A stretch of DNA of 64,000 bases from Streptomyces albidoflavus (GTDB lineage Bacteria > Actinomycetota > Actinomycetes > Streptomycetales > Streptomycetaceae): positions 1-64,000 of the forward strand of contig NZ_JOII01000001.1 in NCBI RefSeq assembly GCF_000719955.1, written 5' to 3'. Shown piece by piece: positions 27,301 through 36,000 of this stretch. Positions within the stretch are counted from its first letter, which is position 1. Each line of letters begins with the position of its first letter. A program made the position numbers and the translations under genes. The notes under the pieces are model-generated. The model saw only the letters and a program-made list of their open reading frames with translations. It did no database searches and had not been told where the DNA came from.

Positions 27301-28383
27301 GTGAAGCAGAGACCGGATCGTGGGGCCCGCTGGGGACGCCTGCTCGCCGTGACCGTGGTGGGGGCGCTGGCCCTGTTCGGGCCGGGCTCGGCCACCGCGG
27401 GGGCCGCCGGAGCAACGGCGGAGCAGCCCGGCACGACCGAACTGCCCTACGCGTACCACTCCGACCTGGAGACGGACGCGCGGCACCAGCGTCTGTACAT
27501 CTCGGACCGGGTCACCGGCTCCGTGCTCGTCACCGACTTCGACGGGCAGGTGGTCCGCAAGCTCGACGGGCTGCCCGGCGCCGCCGACCTGGCCCTGTCG
27601 AAGGACAACCGCACCCTGTACGTCGCCCTGGCCGACGGGGACGCCGTCGTCGCCCTCGACACGGCCACGTACCGGCAGAAGGCGCGGTACCCCACCGGCG
27701 AGGGGACGGGGCCCGCGCAACTCGCGCTGACCGGCGGGAAGCTGTGGTTCAGCCACGGCGAGAACTGGGAGAGCAGCATCGGCTCGCTGGACCTCGGCGG
27801 ATCGAAGCCGGTCGTCCGCCTGAACCTCACGCCCGAGGGGTACTGGGGCGGGCCGCCGCGGCTGACCGCCTCCCCCGCCGCGCCGGGCAAGCTCGTCGCG
27901 GGCGAGCAGTACATGAGCAACGCGGGCGTCACGGTGTACGACGTCGGTTCCGGGACGCCGAAGCCGCTGGTCGCCCAGGACAATCCGGGGGACCTCGGCG
28001 CTCTGACCGGGCTGGCTCTGACACCGGACGGCAAGAGCCTGCTGGCCACGGGCGGTTACCCGTACCACCACCTCTCGCTGGACCTCGACTCCCTGGAGGT
28101 CGACCACATCTACCCGACGGTGGCGTACCCCACCGCGTCGGCGGTGTCGGCCCGGGGCGCGGTGGCGGCCGGGGTCAACAACAGCTGGGGTGAGGACGTC
28201 TACCTGTTCCGGCAGGGCGAGTCCGAGCCCTACCGCGTGGTCGACTTCGACCCCGGCACCGGCTCCTACCTGCGGCCCAACGGACTGGCCTGGTCGCCGG
28301 ACGGCACCCGGCTGTTCGCCGTCACCGGCACCGACGGCCCGCACCTCTCGCTGCGCGTCGTGACCGCGGCCGACCCGCGCTGA
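27301..28383 (+). CDS. Secreted YncE-like beta-propeller protein
   Basis: A 360-aa exported protein. The signal peptide (1-36) has twin arginines spaced RGARWGRLL, not a strict Tat motif. The mature part carries propeller-type repeats such as ADLALSKDNRTLYVAL, LTGLALTPDGKSLLATG and PNGLAWSPDGTRLFAV, so six or seven blades of the YncE/lactonase-like fold are likely. GTG 27301 follows AAGGACGG. The substrate or ligand is unknown. It stands alone between accA2 and a TetR gene. Confidence 0.82.
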   Translation: MKQRPDRGARWGRLLAVTVVGALALFGPGSATAGAAGATAEQPGTTELPYAYHSDLETDARHQRLYISDRVTGSVLVTDFDGQVVRKLDGLPGAADLALSKDNRTLYVALADGDAVVALDTATYRQKARYPTGEGTGPAQLALTGGKLWFSHGENWESSIGSLDLGGSKPVVRLNLTPEGYWGGPPRLTASPAAPGKLVAGEQYMSNAGVTVYDVGSGTPKPLVAQDNPGDLGALTGLALTPDGKSLLATGGYPYHHLSLDLDSLEVDHIYPTVAYPTASAVSARGAVAAGVNNSWGEDVYLFRQGESEPYRVVDFDPGTGSYLRPNGLAWSPDGTRLFAVTGTDGPHLSLRVVTAADPR

Positions 28384-28455
28384 CCCGGCGGCGGGTCCGG
28401 CCCCTCACCGGCACGGCCGGTACCGAGGAGCCGGGCCCGTCCGCGGCCCCCGCGC

Positions 28456-28716
28456 CTACGCGCTGTCGCCCCGCCGCCGCTCGGTCCGGTGGTCGTACAG
28501 GGCCCAGGCGGCCACCGCGCCCACGCCCACCACCACGACCACCACGACCGCCACGAGGCACGCGGTCCCCGAAGTCAGCGCCGCGACACCGGCCATGAGC
28601 AGTCCCCCACCCACCAGGATGAGCCGGCTCCTCAGGTACAGCCCCGGCGGCTGCGGTGCCGGGCCGCCCCGGGCCCGCCCGGCACAGGCCGGTCCCGGAG
28701 CGGCCCGTCCCCCCAC
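28456..28716 (-). CDS. Small two-helix membrane protein (tentative)
   Basis: An 86-aa frame with two adjacent hydrophobic segments (RLILVGGGLLMAGVAAL and CLVAVVVVVVVGVGAVAAWAL) and a charged tail DHRTERRRGDSA. The stop at 28456 is firm; the start is not. GTG 28716 is chosen because it precedes an Arg/Gly leader, and shorter starts near the first helix are possible. It is divergent from the TetR gene at 28780, so it could be its target. Confidence 0.5.
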   Translation of the reverse strand: MGGRAAPGPACAGRARGGPAPQPPGLYLRSRLILVGGGLLMAGVAALTSGTACLVAVVVVVVVGVGAVAAWALYDHRTERRRGDSA

Positions 28717-28779
28717 GCCCCCATGGCATCCTGAAGGAGCAGCGAGGGGCGGCCGAGCCCCACCCCGGGAGGGAAACCC

Positions 28780-29355
28780 ATGCCGACCGAAACGGACCAG
28801 CGCCCCCTGCGCGCCGACGCGCGGCGCAACCGTGAGCGCCTGCTCGTCGAGGCCCGGCGCGCCTTCGCGGCGCACGGCACGGACACCTCGCTGGAGGAGA
28901 TCGCGCGCCGCGCGGGCGTCGGCATCGGCACCCTCTACCGCCACTTCCCGCACCGCGAGGCCCTGCTCAGCGCGGTCTTCGCCGATGCCGTGGGAGAGCT
29001 GCTGGAGCGGGCGCGGGTGTTGCTGGAGGCGGAGCGTCCGTGTGCGGCGCTGGTGGAGTGGCTCCGTTCACTGATCACTCATGCGAGTGAGTACCAGGGG
29101 CTCTCCGGGGCGCTCATGTCGGCCTCCAGCGGGACCGGTTCGGAGCTGTCGCGGTGCAGCGACCCGATGCGGGACGCCGGTGCGGCGCTGCTGGGCCGCG
29201 CCCAGGAGGCGGGGGTGGTGCGCCCGGACATCTCCATCGGCGACCTGCTCCAGCTGACCAACGCCATCGCGCTGGCGGCCGAGGCCACCCCGGACGAGCC
29301 GGAGCTGGCCGACCGCCTGCTCTCCCTCACCCTGCGCGGCATCCGCCCGGACTGA
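28780..29355 (+). CDS. TetR-family transcriptional regulator
   Basis: A 191-aa regulator. The N-terminal helix-turn-helix spans about residues 15-60 (TSLEEIARRAGVGIGTLYRHFPHREALL), followed by an all-helical ligand-binding domain resembling the SbtR-type C-terminal domain. ATG 28780 follows GGAGGG. It is divergent from the small membrane protein gene and convergent with DeoR. The ligand is unknown. Confidence 0.88.
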   Translation: MPTETDQRPLRADARRNRERLLVEARRAFAAHGTDTSLEEIARRAGVGIGTLYRHFPHREALLSAVFADAVGELLERARVLLEAERPCAALVEWLRSLITHASEYQGLSGALMSASSGTGSELSRCSDPMRDAGAALLGRAQEAGVVRPDISIGDLLQLTNAIALAAEATPDEPELADRLLSLTLRGIRPD

Positions 29356-29356
29356 C

Positions 29357-29379
29357 CGGCCCCGGCCGGCCCGGGGCCG
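29357..29379. terminator. Convergent terminator between TetR and DeoR genes
   Basis: 9-bp stem CGGCCCCGG (29357-29365) with 29371-29379, loop CCGGC, between the two facing stops. Confidence 0.6.
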
Positions 29380-29388
29380 CGCGGCGGC

Positions 29389-30387
29389 TCACCTCCGCCG
29401 CAGGTCCGCCATCCTTCCGCGCTCCCCCAGTTGCTGTTCCCCGAGGGACCCCGGGCCCGCACCGCCGCGCAGCTGCGGTCCGCCCGGGGGCGGCGCTCCG
29501 TGGACGGTGCGGCGCTGGCCGGGCAGGGGCGCCTCGCGGCGTACCCCGCCGCCGGACCGGCCGCCGCCCGCGGGCGGCGGCGGGGGCGCCTCGGCGGGCG
29601 GCTGGTGGGAACCGGCCAGGGAGATCTGCACCCCCTGGTCGGCGAGGGCCTGGAGTTCGCCGGCGGCGCGCTCCTCGTGGGCCGGCGGCTCGTCGGTGAC
29701 CAGCCGGGTGATGAGGTCGGTGGGGACCGTCTGGAACATGGTGTCGCTGCCGAGCTTGGTGTGGTCGGCGAGGACGACGACTTCGGCGGCGGCCTGGACG
29801 AGGGCCCGGTCGACGCTGGCGGAGAGCATGTTCGAGGTGGACAGGCCGCGTTCGGCGGTCAGCCCGGTGCCGGAAAGGAAGGCGCGGGAGACCCGCAGCC
29901 CCTGGAGGGACTGTTCGGCCCCGCTGCCGACCAGGGCGTAGTTGGAGCCGCGCAGGGTGCCGCCGGTCATGACGACCTCCACCCGGTTGGCATGGGCGAG
30001 GGCCTGGGCGACCAGCAGCGAGTTGGTGACGACGGTCAGGCCGGGGACCCGGGCGAGGCGTCGGGCCAGCTCCTGGGTGGTCGTACCGGCGCCGACGACC
30101 ACGGCTTCCCCCTCGCCGACCAGTCCGGCGGCGAGGTCGGCGATGGCGGTCTTCTCCGCCGAGGCGAGGTGGGATTTCTGCGGGAACCCGGATTCGCGGG
30201 TGAAACCTCCCGGGAGTACGGCGCCGCCGTGGCGGCGGTCGAGGAGTCCTTCCGCCTCCAGCGCCCGCACGTCCCGCCGTACGGTCACTTCGGAGGTCTG
30301 GACGACGCGGGCGAGCTCCCGGAGCGAGACGGCTCCGTTGGCGCGCACCATTTCGAGGATCAATTGGCGACGTTCTGCAGCGAACAC
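29389..30387 (-). CDS. DeoR-family regulator with long low-complexity tail
   Basis: A 332-aa regulator. The DeoR winged helix covers residues 5-57 (LRELARVVQTSEVTVRRDVRALEAEGLL then RRHGGAV). The DeoR sugar-phosphate sensor domain covers about 75-235, with GAGTTTQELARRL and VVVLADHTKLG. Usual members stop near 255; here about 75 Pro/Gly/Arg-rich residues follow (PPPPPAGGG and similar). It lies near purine nucleoside phosphorylase, phosphomutase and deoC, so it is a candidate regulator of nucleoside/deoxyribose use. GTG 30387 has TACTGT 7 nt upstream and no Shine-Dalgarno, suggesting a leaderless mRNA. Confidence 0.88.
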   Translation of the reverse strand: MFAAERRQLILEMVRANGAVSLRELARVVQTSEVTVRRDVRALEAEGLLDRRHGGAVLPGGFTRESGFPQKSHLASAEKTAIADLAAGLVGEGEAVVVGAGTTTQELARRLARVPGLTVVTNSLLVAQALAHANRVEVVMTGGTLRGSNYALVGSGAEQSLQGLRVSRAFLSGTGLTAERGLSTSNMLSASVDRALVQAAAEVVVLADHTKLGSDTMFQTVPTDLITRLVTDEPPAHEERAAGELQALADQGVQISLAGSHQPPAEAPPPPPAGGGRSGGGVRREAPLPGQRRTVHGAPPPGGPQLRGGAGPGSLGEQQLGERGRMADLRRR

Positions 30388-30394
30388 GGAACTG

Positions 30395-30400
30395 ACAGTA
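30395..30400 (-). promoter_or_regulatory. -10 hexamer of leaderless DeoR-family gene
   Basis: Minus-strand TACTGT, 7 nt before GTG 30387. That spacing would start the mRNA at or very near the start codon. No good -35 is seen. Confidence 0.45.
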
Positions 30401-30439
30401 ATGCCAACGACCGTCTGCTTTCAGCACTTTGCGCCGGAT

Positions 30440-30452
30440 AACAGAAATTGTT
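30440..30452. promoter_or_regulatory. Inverted repeat upstream of DeoR-family gene
   Basis: AACA-GAAAT-TGTT lies in an A/T-rich patch 53-65 nt upstream of the DeoR start, a plausible autoregulatory site. It does not resemble the CTACGCGCGTAG palindrome seen at nucleoside genes. Confidence 0.35.
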
Positions 30453-30660
30453 CGCACCGGGTCCGCCGAGGTGGTATATGCGACTGGCCCACCCCGGAAG
30501 CACCTGCGGAGCTGCCTGCGGGCACCCGGGAACCCTGGGCCCCACTGAGCAGAAACGCTCCCGCACACCCCACTCCTGACCTGCGCGGGCGCCCCGGAAA
30601 CGCCGGGACCCCGGCGGCCGGGTGCGGCTGCCGGGGTGCGGGGTGCGGGGTGCGGGGGCG

Positions 30661-32109
30661 TCAGGAGTCGGAGGCGAGCTTCCGGGTGTGGAGCTGGCGG
30701 GCCACCTCGGCGATCGAACCCGAGAGCGAGGGGTAGACCGTGAAGGTGTTGGCGATCTGCTCGACGGTCAGATTGTTGTCGACCGCGATCGAGATCGGGT
30801 GGATCAGTTCCGAGGCGCGCGGCGCCACCACGACACCGCCGACCACGATCCCGGTGCCCGGACGGCAGAAGAGCTTCACGAAGCCGTCCCGGATGCCCTG
30901 CATCTTGGCGCGCGGGTTGCGCAGCAGCGGCAGCTTGACGACGCGGGCGTCTATCACGCCCTTGTCGACGTCGGCCTGGCTGTAGCCGACGGTGGCGATC
31001 TCGGGGTCGGTGAAGATGTTGCCGGAGACCGTCTTCAGGTCGAGCGGCGCCACCGCGTCGCCGAGGAAGTGGTACATGGCGATCCGGCCCTGCATGGCGG
31101 CGACCGAGGCCAGCGCGAAGACGCCGGTCACGTCACCGGCCGCGTAGACGCCGGGGGCGGAGGTGCGGGAGACCTTGTCGGTCCAGATGTGGCCGGACTC
31201 CTTGAGGCGGACGCCCGCCTCCTCCAGGCCCATCCCCTGGCTGTTGGGGACGGCGCCGACCGCCATCAGGCAGTGGCTGCCGGAGATGACCCGGCCGTCG
31301 GCGAGGGTGACCTCGACGCGGTCGCCGACCCGCTTGGCGGACTGGGCGCGGGAGCGGGCCATGACGTTCATGCCGCGGCGGCGGAAGACGTCCTCCAGGA
31401 CGGCGGCGGCGTCCGGGTCCTCGCCGGGGAGCACCCGGTCGCGGCTGGAGACCAGCGTGACCCGGGAACCGAGTGCCTGGTACGCCCCGGCGAACTCGGC
31501 GCCGGTGACGCCGGAGCCGACCACGATCAGCTCCTCGGGGAGCTCGTCGAGGTCGTAGACCTGGGTCCAGTTGAGGATGCGTTCGCCGTCGGGCTGGGCG
31601 TCGGGCAGCTCACGGGGGTGGCCGCCGGTCGCCAGCAGCACCGCGTCGGCGGTCAGCCGCTCCTCGGTGCCGTCGGCGGCGGTCACCACGACGGTGCGCG
31701 AACCGTCGGTCTGCTGCTGGCCCTCCAGCCGGCCCCGGCCGCGCAGCACCCGCGCGCCGGCCCGGGTGACCGAGGCGGTGATGTCGTGGGACTGGGCGAG
31801 CGCGAGGCGCTTCACCCGTCGGTTGACCTTGCCGAGGTCGACGCCGACCACCCGGGCGGGTGAGTCGATGTGCGGGGTGTCGTCGGCCACGATGATGCCC
31901 AGCTCCTCGTAGGAGGAGTCGAAGGTCGTCATCACCTCGGCCGTGGCGATGAGGGTCTTGGACGGGACGCAGTCGGTCAGCACCGACGCCCCGCCCAGGC
32001 CGTCGCAGTCGACGACGGTCACCTCCGCGCCGAGCTGTGCGGCCACCAGCGCCGCCTCGTAGCCGCCAGGTCCGCCACCGATGATCACGATCCGAGTCAC
32101 GTACTCCAT
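30661..32109 (-). CDS. lpdA: LpdA-type NAD(P)H-quinone dehydrogenase flavoprotein
   Basis: A 482-aa two-dinucleotide-binding flavoprotein. The FAD-binding GGGPGGYEAALVAAQLGAEV is at the N-terminus, the NAD(P) loop GSGVTGAEFA is central, and a dimerisation domain is C-terminal. The redox pair of true lipoamide dehydrogenases (CxxxxC) is broken: GGASVLTDCVPSK keeps only one Cys. This matches M. tuberculosis LpdA (Rv3303c), a quinone reductase, rather than an E3 enzyme. ATG 32109 is chosen; GTG 32100 three codons later is possible. It is divergent from the GGCT-like gene. Confidence 0.88.
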   Translation of the reverse strand: MEYVTRIVIIGGGPGGYEAALVAAQLGAEVTVVDCDGLGGASVLTDCVPSKTLIATAEVMTTFDSSYEELGIIVADDTPHIDSPARVVGVDLGKVNRRVKRLALAQSHDITASVTRAGARVLRGRGRLEGQQQTDGSRTVVVTAADGTEERLTADAVLLATGGHPRELPDAQPDGERILNWTQVYDLDELPEELIVVGSGVTGAEFAGAYQALGSRVTLVSSRDRVLPGEDPDAAAVLEDVFRRRGMNVMARSRAQSAKRVGDRVEVTLADGRVISGSHCLMAVGAVPNSQGMGLEEAGVRLKESGHIWTDKVSRTSAPGVYAAGDVTGVFALASVAAMQGRIAMYHFLGDAVAPLDLKTVSGNIFTDPEIATVGYSQADVDKGVIDARVVKLPLLRNPRAKMQGIRDGFVKLFCRPGTGIVVGGVVVAPRASELIHPISIAVDNNLTVEQIANTFTVYPSLSGSIAEVARQLHTRKLASDS

Positions 32110-32236
32110 TGTCCCGCACGCCTCGGGGAGCGACGCCCCGGGGCCCTCCGTCCGGGGTGCCGGGGGCGTCGCGCCGCTCCGAGCTGTGGTTCCGTAACCC
32201 CCGGACACCCGCCGCTCCTGCCGTACCCTCGGAACC

Positions 32237-32674
32237 ATGTCGCTCTTCGCCGCCTACGCCGGCACCCTCGACGCGCGGCTCATGTCCCGCCGCGCCCCGC
32301 ACTCCCCGCTACGCGCCACCGGGTGGCTCAACGGGTGGCGGCTCACCTTCGGCGGCGAGCACCTGGGCTGGGAAGGGGCGCTCGCCACCATCGTGGAGGC
32401 GCCGCGCTCGCAGGTCTTCGTGGCGCTGTACGACATCGCGCCGATGGACGAGGACGCGATGGACCGGTGGGAGGGCGTGGGCATGGACATCTACCGCCGG
32501 ATGCGGGTCCGGGTGGACACCCTGGACGCCACCGAGCCGGCCTGGGTCTACGTCCTCAACGGCTACGAGGGCGGCCTGCCCTCCGCCCGCTACCTCGGCG
32601 AGATCGCGGACGCCGCCGAGTCCGCCGGCGCCCCGCACGACTACGTGATGGAACTGCGCAAACGACCCTGCTGA
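32237..32674 (+). CDS. Gamma-glutamylcyclotransferase-like protein
   Basis: A 145-aa protein of the GGCT/AIG2-like fold, which in characterised members releases 5-oxoproline from gamma-glutamyl compounds. The N-terminal FAAYAGTLDARLM aligns with the YGSNL-type substrate loop, but with Gly-Thr in place of the usual Ser/Asn. A candidate catalytic Glu lies in the MDRWEGVGMDIYRR region. It lies divergent to lpdA and upstream of purine nucleoside phosphorylase, from which it is separated by a short hairpin. Confidence 0.78.
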   Translation: MSLFAAYAGTLDARLMSRRAPHSPLRATGWLNGWRLTFGGEHLGWEGALATIVEAPRSQVFVALYDIAPMDEDAMDRWEGVGMDIYRRMRVRVDTLDATEPAWVYVLNGYEGGLPSARYLGEIADAAESAGAPHDYVMELRKRPC

Positions 32675-32698
32675 CCAGCGAAGGGCCCCTGGCTGGTC
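32673..32698 (+). terminator. Short hairpin after GGCT-like gene
   Basis: GACCAGC (32673-32679) and GCTGGTC (32692-32698) flank GAAGGGCCCCTG, which can pair partly. It starts at the stop codon. A weak terminator at best. Confidence 0.35.
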
Positions 32699-32721
32699 CG
32701 TACCTGAATCACCCCCGCCGT

Positions 32722-32733
32722 CTACGCGCGTAG
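32722..32733. promoter_or_regulatory. CTACGCGCGTAG operator upstream of purine nucleoside phosphorylase
   Basis: Perfect 12-bp palindrome, identical to those at 37312 (deoC) and 51900 (add). It overlaps the -35 position of the predicted leaderless promoter (-10 TACGCT at 32746-32751, 7 nt before GTG 32759). Binding here would block RNA polymerase. Confidence 0.75.
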
Positions 32734-32745
32734 GCACTGAGCGGC

Positions 32746-32751
32746 TACGCT
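32746..32751 (+). promoter_or_regulatory. -10 of leaderless purine nucleoside phosphorylase promoter
   Basis: TACGCT followed by CTCCCCC and then the GTG start. There is no Shine-Dalgarno, so transcription likely begins at the start codon. Confidence 0.6.
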
Positions 32752-32758
32752 CTCCCCC

Positions 32759-33583
32759 GTGAACGCATCTGCCATCCCCGGACATCTGCCCAGCGACCCG
32801 TACACCGCCGCGAACGACGCGGCCGCCACGCTGCGCGCGCTGACCGGTGCCGAGACCCACGACGTCGCCCTGGTGATGGGCTCGGGCTGGCTGCCCGCGG
32901 CCGACCAGCTGGGCCCGGCGGACCACGAGTTCCCCGTCACCGAGCTGCCGGGCTTCCCGCCGCCGGCCGTCGAGGGCCACGCCGGCACCGTCCGCTCCCA
33001 GCTCATCGAGGGCCGCCGCGCCCTGGTCTTCCTCGGCCGCACCCACTTCTACGAGGGCCGGGGCGTCGCCGCGGTCGTGCACGGGGTGCGGACGGCGGTC
33101 GCCGCCGGCTGCAAGACCATCGTGCTGACCAACGGCTGCGGCGGCCTGCGCGAGGGCATGACCCCCGGCCAGCCGGTCCTCATCAGCGACCACCTGAACC
33201 TCACCGCCTCCTCCCCGGTCGTCGGCGCCAACTTCATCGACCTGACCGACCTGTACTCGCCGCGGCTGCGCGCCCTGTGCAAGGAGATCGACCCGAGCCT
33301 GGAGGAGGGCGTCTACGCCCAGTTCACCGGGCCGCACTACGAGACGCCCGCCGAGATCCGGATGGCCCGCACCCTCGGCGCCGACCTGGTCGGCATGTCG
33401 ACCGCGCTGGAGTCCATCGCCGCCCGTGAGGCCGGGGCCGAGGTGCTGGGCATCTCCCTGGTCACCAACCTCGCCGCCGGCATGACCGGCCAGCCGCTGA
33501 GCCACGAGGAGGTGCTCCAGGCCGGCCGCGACTCCGCCACCCGGATGGGAGCGCTCCTGCGCCAGGTCCTCGGCCGCGTCTGA
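32759..33583 (+). CDS. Purine nucleoside phosphorylase
   Basis: A 274-aa trimeric-type (PNP/MTAP family) enzyme that splits purine (deoxy)ribonucleosides with phosphate into base and (deoxy)ribose-1-phosphate. Motifs: phosphate loop [32 protein letters not shown], and [29 protein letters not shown] 32759. The next gene, 49 nt on, is a sugar phosphomutase that can act on its product. It has the nucleoside operator at 32722. Confidence 0.93.
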   Translation: MNASAIPGHLPSDPYTAANDAAATLRALTGAETHDVALVMGSGWLPAADQLGPADHEFPVTELPGFPPPAVEGHAGTVRSQLIEGRRALVFLGRTHFYEGRGVAAVVHGVRTAVAAGCKTIVLTNGCGGLREGMTPGQPVLISDHLNLTASSPVVGANFIDLTDLYSPRLRALCKEIDPSLEEGVYAQFTGPHYETPAEIRMARTLGADLVGMSTALESIAAREAGAEVLGISLVTNLAAGMTGQPLSHEEVLQAGRDSATRMGALLRQVLGRV

Positions 33584-33632
33584 CAGCCCCGCGCCCCGCC
33601 CGTCCGCCGTCCCGCCCGCAGAGAGGCACCGC

Positions 33633-35297
33633 ATGTCCGCCCCGTCCGACGACCTGAACCGGCGGGCCGCCGCCTGGCTCGCCGAGGACCCCGATCCCGA
33701 GACCCGCGCGGAACTGGCCGCCCTGATCAAGGCCGCCGAGACCGATCCGGCGCCGCTGGCCGAACGGTTCGCGGGGACGCTGACCTTCGGCACGGCCGGG
33801 CTCCGCGGGGAGCTGGGCGCGGGCCCGACCCGGATGAACCGGGCCGTGGTGATCCGGGCCGCCGCCGGACTCGCCGCCTACCTGCGGGACACCGGGCAGG
33901 CCGGGGCGGGCCCGGTCGTCGTCGGCTACGACGCGCGGCACAACTCCGCGCGGTTCGCCCGGGACACCGCCGAGGTGATGGCGGGGGCGGGGCTCACCGC
34001 CCTGCTCCTGCCCCGCCCGCTGCCCACCCCGGTCCTCGCCTTCGCCGTCCGGCACCTGGGCGCGGTCGCGGGCGTCGAGGTGACGGCCAGCCACAACCCG
34101 CCCCGGGACAACGGCTACAAGGTCTACCTCGGCGACGGCAGCCAGATCGTGGAGCCCGCCGACCGCGAGATCGCGGCCCGGATCGCGGCGATCGGCGCGC
34201 TGGACTCCGTACCGCGCACCGAGGGCGGCGGCACGGTGCTCGACGAGGCGGTGGTCGAGGCGTACCTGGACCGGGCCGCCGGTGTCCTCGCCCCCGGTTC
34301 CGCCCGGTCGGCGACCACCGTCCACACCGCGCTGCACGGCGTGGGCGCGGCGCCGCTGGCGGCCGCCTTCGCACGGGCCGGGTTCCCGGCGCCGGTGGCG
34401 GTGGCCGAGCAGGCCGAGCCGGACCCGGACTTCCCCACCGTGGCCTTCCCCAACCCGGAGGAGCCCGGCGCCATGGACCTGGCGCTCGCCACGGCCCGCC
34501 GCCACTCCCCCGACCTGGTCCTCGCCAACGACCCGGACGCCGACCGGCTCGCCGCCGCCGTCCCGGACGAGGCGGCCGAGGGCGGCTGGCGGATGCTGCG
34601 CGGCGACGAGACGGGCGCGCTGCTCGCCGCCCACCTGGTCCGCCGGGGACTGCCGAAGGGCGGGGTGCTCGCCACCTCGATCGTCTCCTCCTCGCTGCTC
34701 TCGCGGATCGCGGAGGCGGCGGGCGCCGGGTACGCGGAGACGCTGACCGGCTTCAAGTGGATCTCCCGCGCCGAGGGCCTGGCCTTCGGCTACGAGGAGG
34801 CGCTCGGCTACTGCGTCGACCCGGACGGCGTCCGCGACAAGGACGGCATCACGGCGGCGCTCCTCCTGACCGAGCTGGCCTCGGAGCTGAAGGAGGAGGG
34901 CCGGACCCTGCTCGACCTGCTGGACGAACTGGCCGTCCGCCACGGCGTCCACGCCACCTCGCAGCTGTCGGTCCGGGTGGAGGACCTCTCCGTCATCGCC
35001 GACGCCATGGAGCGGCTGCGCTCGGCCCCGCCGGAACGCCTCGGCGGCCTGCCGGTGGTCCGGACCGAGGACCTGGGCGCGGGCGCGGGCGGGCTGCCGC
35101 CCACCGACGGCCTGCGGTACACGCTGGACGGCGCCCGCGTCGTGGTCCGCCCCAGCGGCACCGAGCCCAAGCTCAAGTGCTACCTGGAGGCGGTCGTCCC
35201 GGTCGGCGGCCCGGAGGGGCTGCCCGAGGCGCGGGCCGCCGCCGCCCGCACCCTGGCCGCCGTCGAGACGGACCTCGCCGAGGCCGCCGGACTCTGA
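33633..35297 (+). CDS. Phospho-sugar mutase (phosphopentomutase/phosphomannomutase family)
   Basis: A 554-aa alpha-D-phosphohexomutase. The phosphoserine is S153 in TASHNP, the metal loop is DPDADR, the sugar-binding loop is GYEEALGY and the C-terminal phosphate loop is RPSGTEPKLKCYLE. The 550-residue, PGM2-like subgroup includes enzymes that convert ribose- and deoxyribose-1-phosphate to the 5-phosphate. Its position right after purine nucleoside phosphorylase supports that role, although annotation as phosphomannomutase is common. A strong 18-bp terminator follows. Confidence 0.9.
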   Translation: MSAPSDDLNRRAAAWLAEDPDPETRAELAALIKAAETDPAPLAERFAGTLTFGTAGLRGELGAGPTRMNRAVVIRAAAGLAAYLRDTGQAGAGPVVVGYDARHNSARFARDTAEVMAGAGLTALLLPRPLPTPVLAFAVRHLGAVAGVEVTASHNPPRDNGYKVYLGDGSQIVEPADREIAARIAAIGALDSVPRTEGGGTVLDEAVVEAYLDRAAGVLAPGSARSATTVHTALHGVGAAPLAAAFARAGFPAPVAVAEQAEPDPDFPTVAFPNPEEPGAMDLALATARRHSPDLVLANDPDADRLAAAVPDEAAEGGWRMLRGDETGALLAAHLVRRGLPKGGVLATSIVSSSLLSRIAEAAGAGYAETLTGFKWISRAEGLAFGYEEALGYCVDPDGVRDKDGITAALLLTELASELKEEGRTLLDLLDELAVRHGVHATSQLSVRVEDLSVIADAMERLRSAPPERLGGLPVVRTEDLGAGAGGLPPTDGLRYTLDGARVVVRPSGTEPKLKCYLEAVVPVGGPEGLPEARAAAARTLAAVETDLAEAAGL

Positions 35298-35311
35298 CCG
35301 TCCGCTTCGTA

Positions 35312-35361
35312 CGTACGACTCCGCCGCCCTCCCCCTCGGGGACGGGCGGCGGAGTCGTACG
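35312..35361 (+). terminator. Terminator after phospho-sugar mutase
   Basis: Perfect 18-bp stem, CGTACGACTCCGCCGCCC (35312-35329) with 35344-35361, loop 14 nt. It starts 15 nt past the stop and is also convergent with the PH-domain gene. Confidence 0.85.
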
Positions 35362-35388
35362 CGCGGACGGGCGGGCCCGAGGCCGGGT

Positions 35389-36000
35389 TCAGCCGGTCGC
35401 GACCAGTACCACCAGGGCGATCGCGCCCACGGCGGCCGGCGCGATGATCTCGAACGCCCAGCGCACCACGGCCGGACCCTGCGCGCCCGGCGCGGCGGCG
35501 CGGCGCTCGGCGATCTCGCGCAGGTCCTCGACGGCCTGGTCGGAGTCGCTGCGGGTCGGCTGGGCGACGGTGGTCGGGGTGGCCCCGTGCGGGTCGGCCA
35601 CGGCGTCGCGCATCTGGGCACGGGCGGCCTTCTTGCGGGCGCGGAGCGAGACCGGGAGCGCCCAGAGCTGGTAGGTGCGGCCGTCGCTGCGGACCTCGTT
35701 GGTGAAGCCGGAGCGCAGTTCGGCCACGGCGGCCCAGGGCAGCGTGACGGTGCGGAAGGGGTTGCGGACGGTGAGGCGGTCCTCGTCGGAGACGACGGCG
35801 GGGCGCAGCGTGTAGGCGACGACCAGCGGGACCAGCAGCACCAGGGCCGCCAGGGCCAGCCACGGGGTGCGCCCGCTGCCGCGCCAGATCGCGTCGACGC
35901 CGAACCAGGCGCCGAGTGCCAGCAACAGGGCGCCGGCCACCAGGGAGGCGGTGGACCGGTAGGTTCTCGGCTCCGGTGCGGAGGACTGCGGGGTGCTCAT
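35389..36000 (-). CDS. PH-domain membrane protein
   Basis: A 203-aa protein. Two N-terminal helices (about 18-38 and 45-63) lead into a bacterial PH-like domain (about 68-115, beginning TLRPAVVSDEDRLTVRNPFRTVTLPW). A cytoplasmic Ala/Arg-rich linker follows, then a third helix at the C-terminus (about 180-200). This is common in Streptomyces as a DUF/PH_6 protein of unknown function. Start ATG 36000. It is divergent from the alpha/beta hydrolase. Confidence 0.85.
   Translation of the reverse strand: MSTPQSSAPEPRTYRSTASLVAGALLLALGAWFGVDAIWRGSGRTPWLALAALVLLVPLVVAYTLRPAVVSDEDRLTVRNPFRTVTLPWAAVAELRSGFTNEVRSDGRTYQLWALPVSLRARKKAARAQMRDAVADPHGATPTTVAQPTRSDSDQAVEDLREIAERRAAAPGAQGPAVVRWAFEIIAPAAVGAIALVVLVATG

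Noticed and set aside
30436..30450. GGATAACA-like sequence resembling a lac operator
   Set aside because: Similarity covers only a few bases and no lac-type repressor or target is near; kept only as a generic inverted repeat upstream of the DeoR gene.
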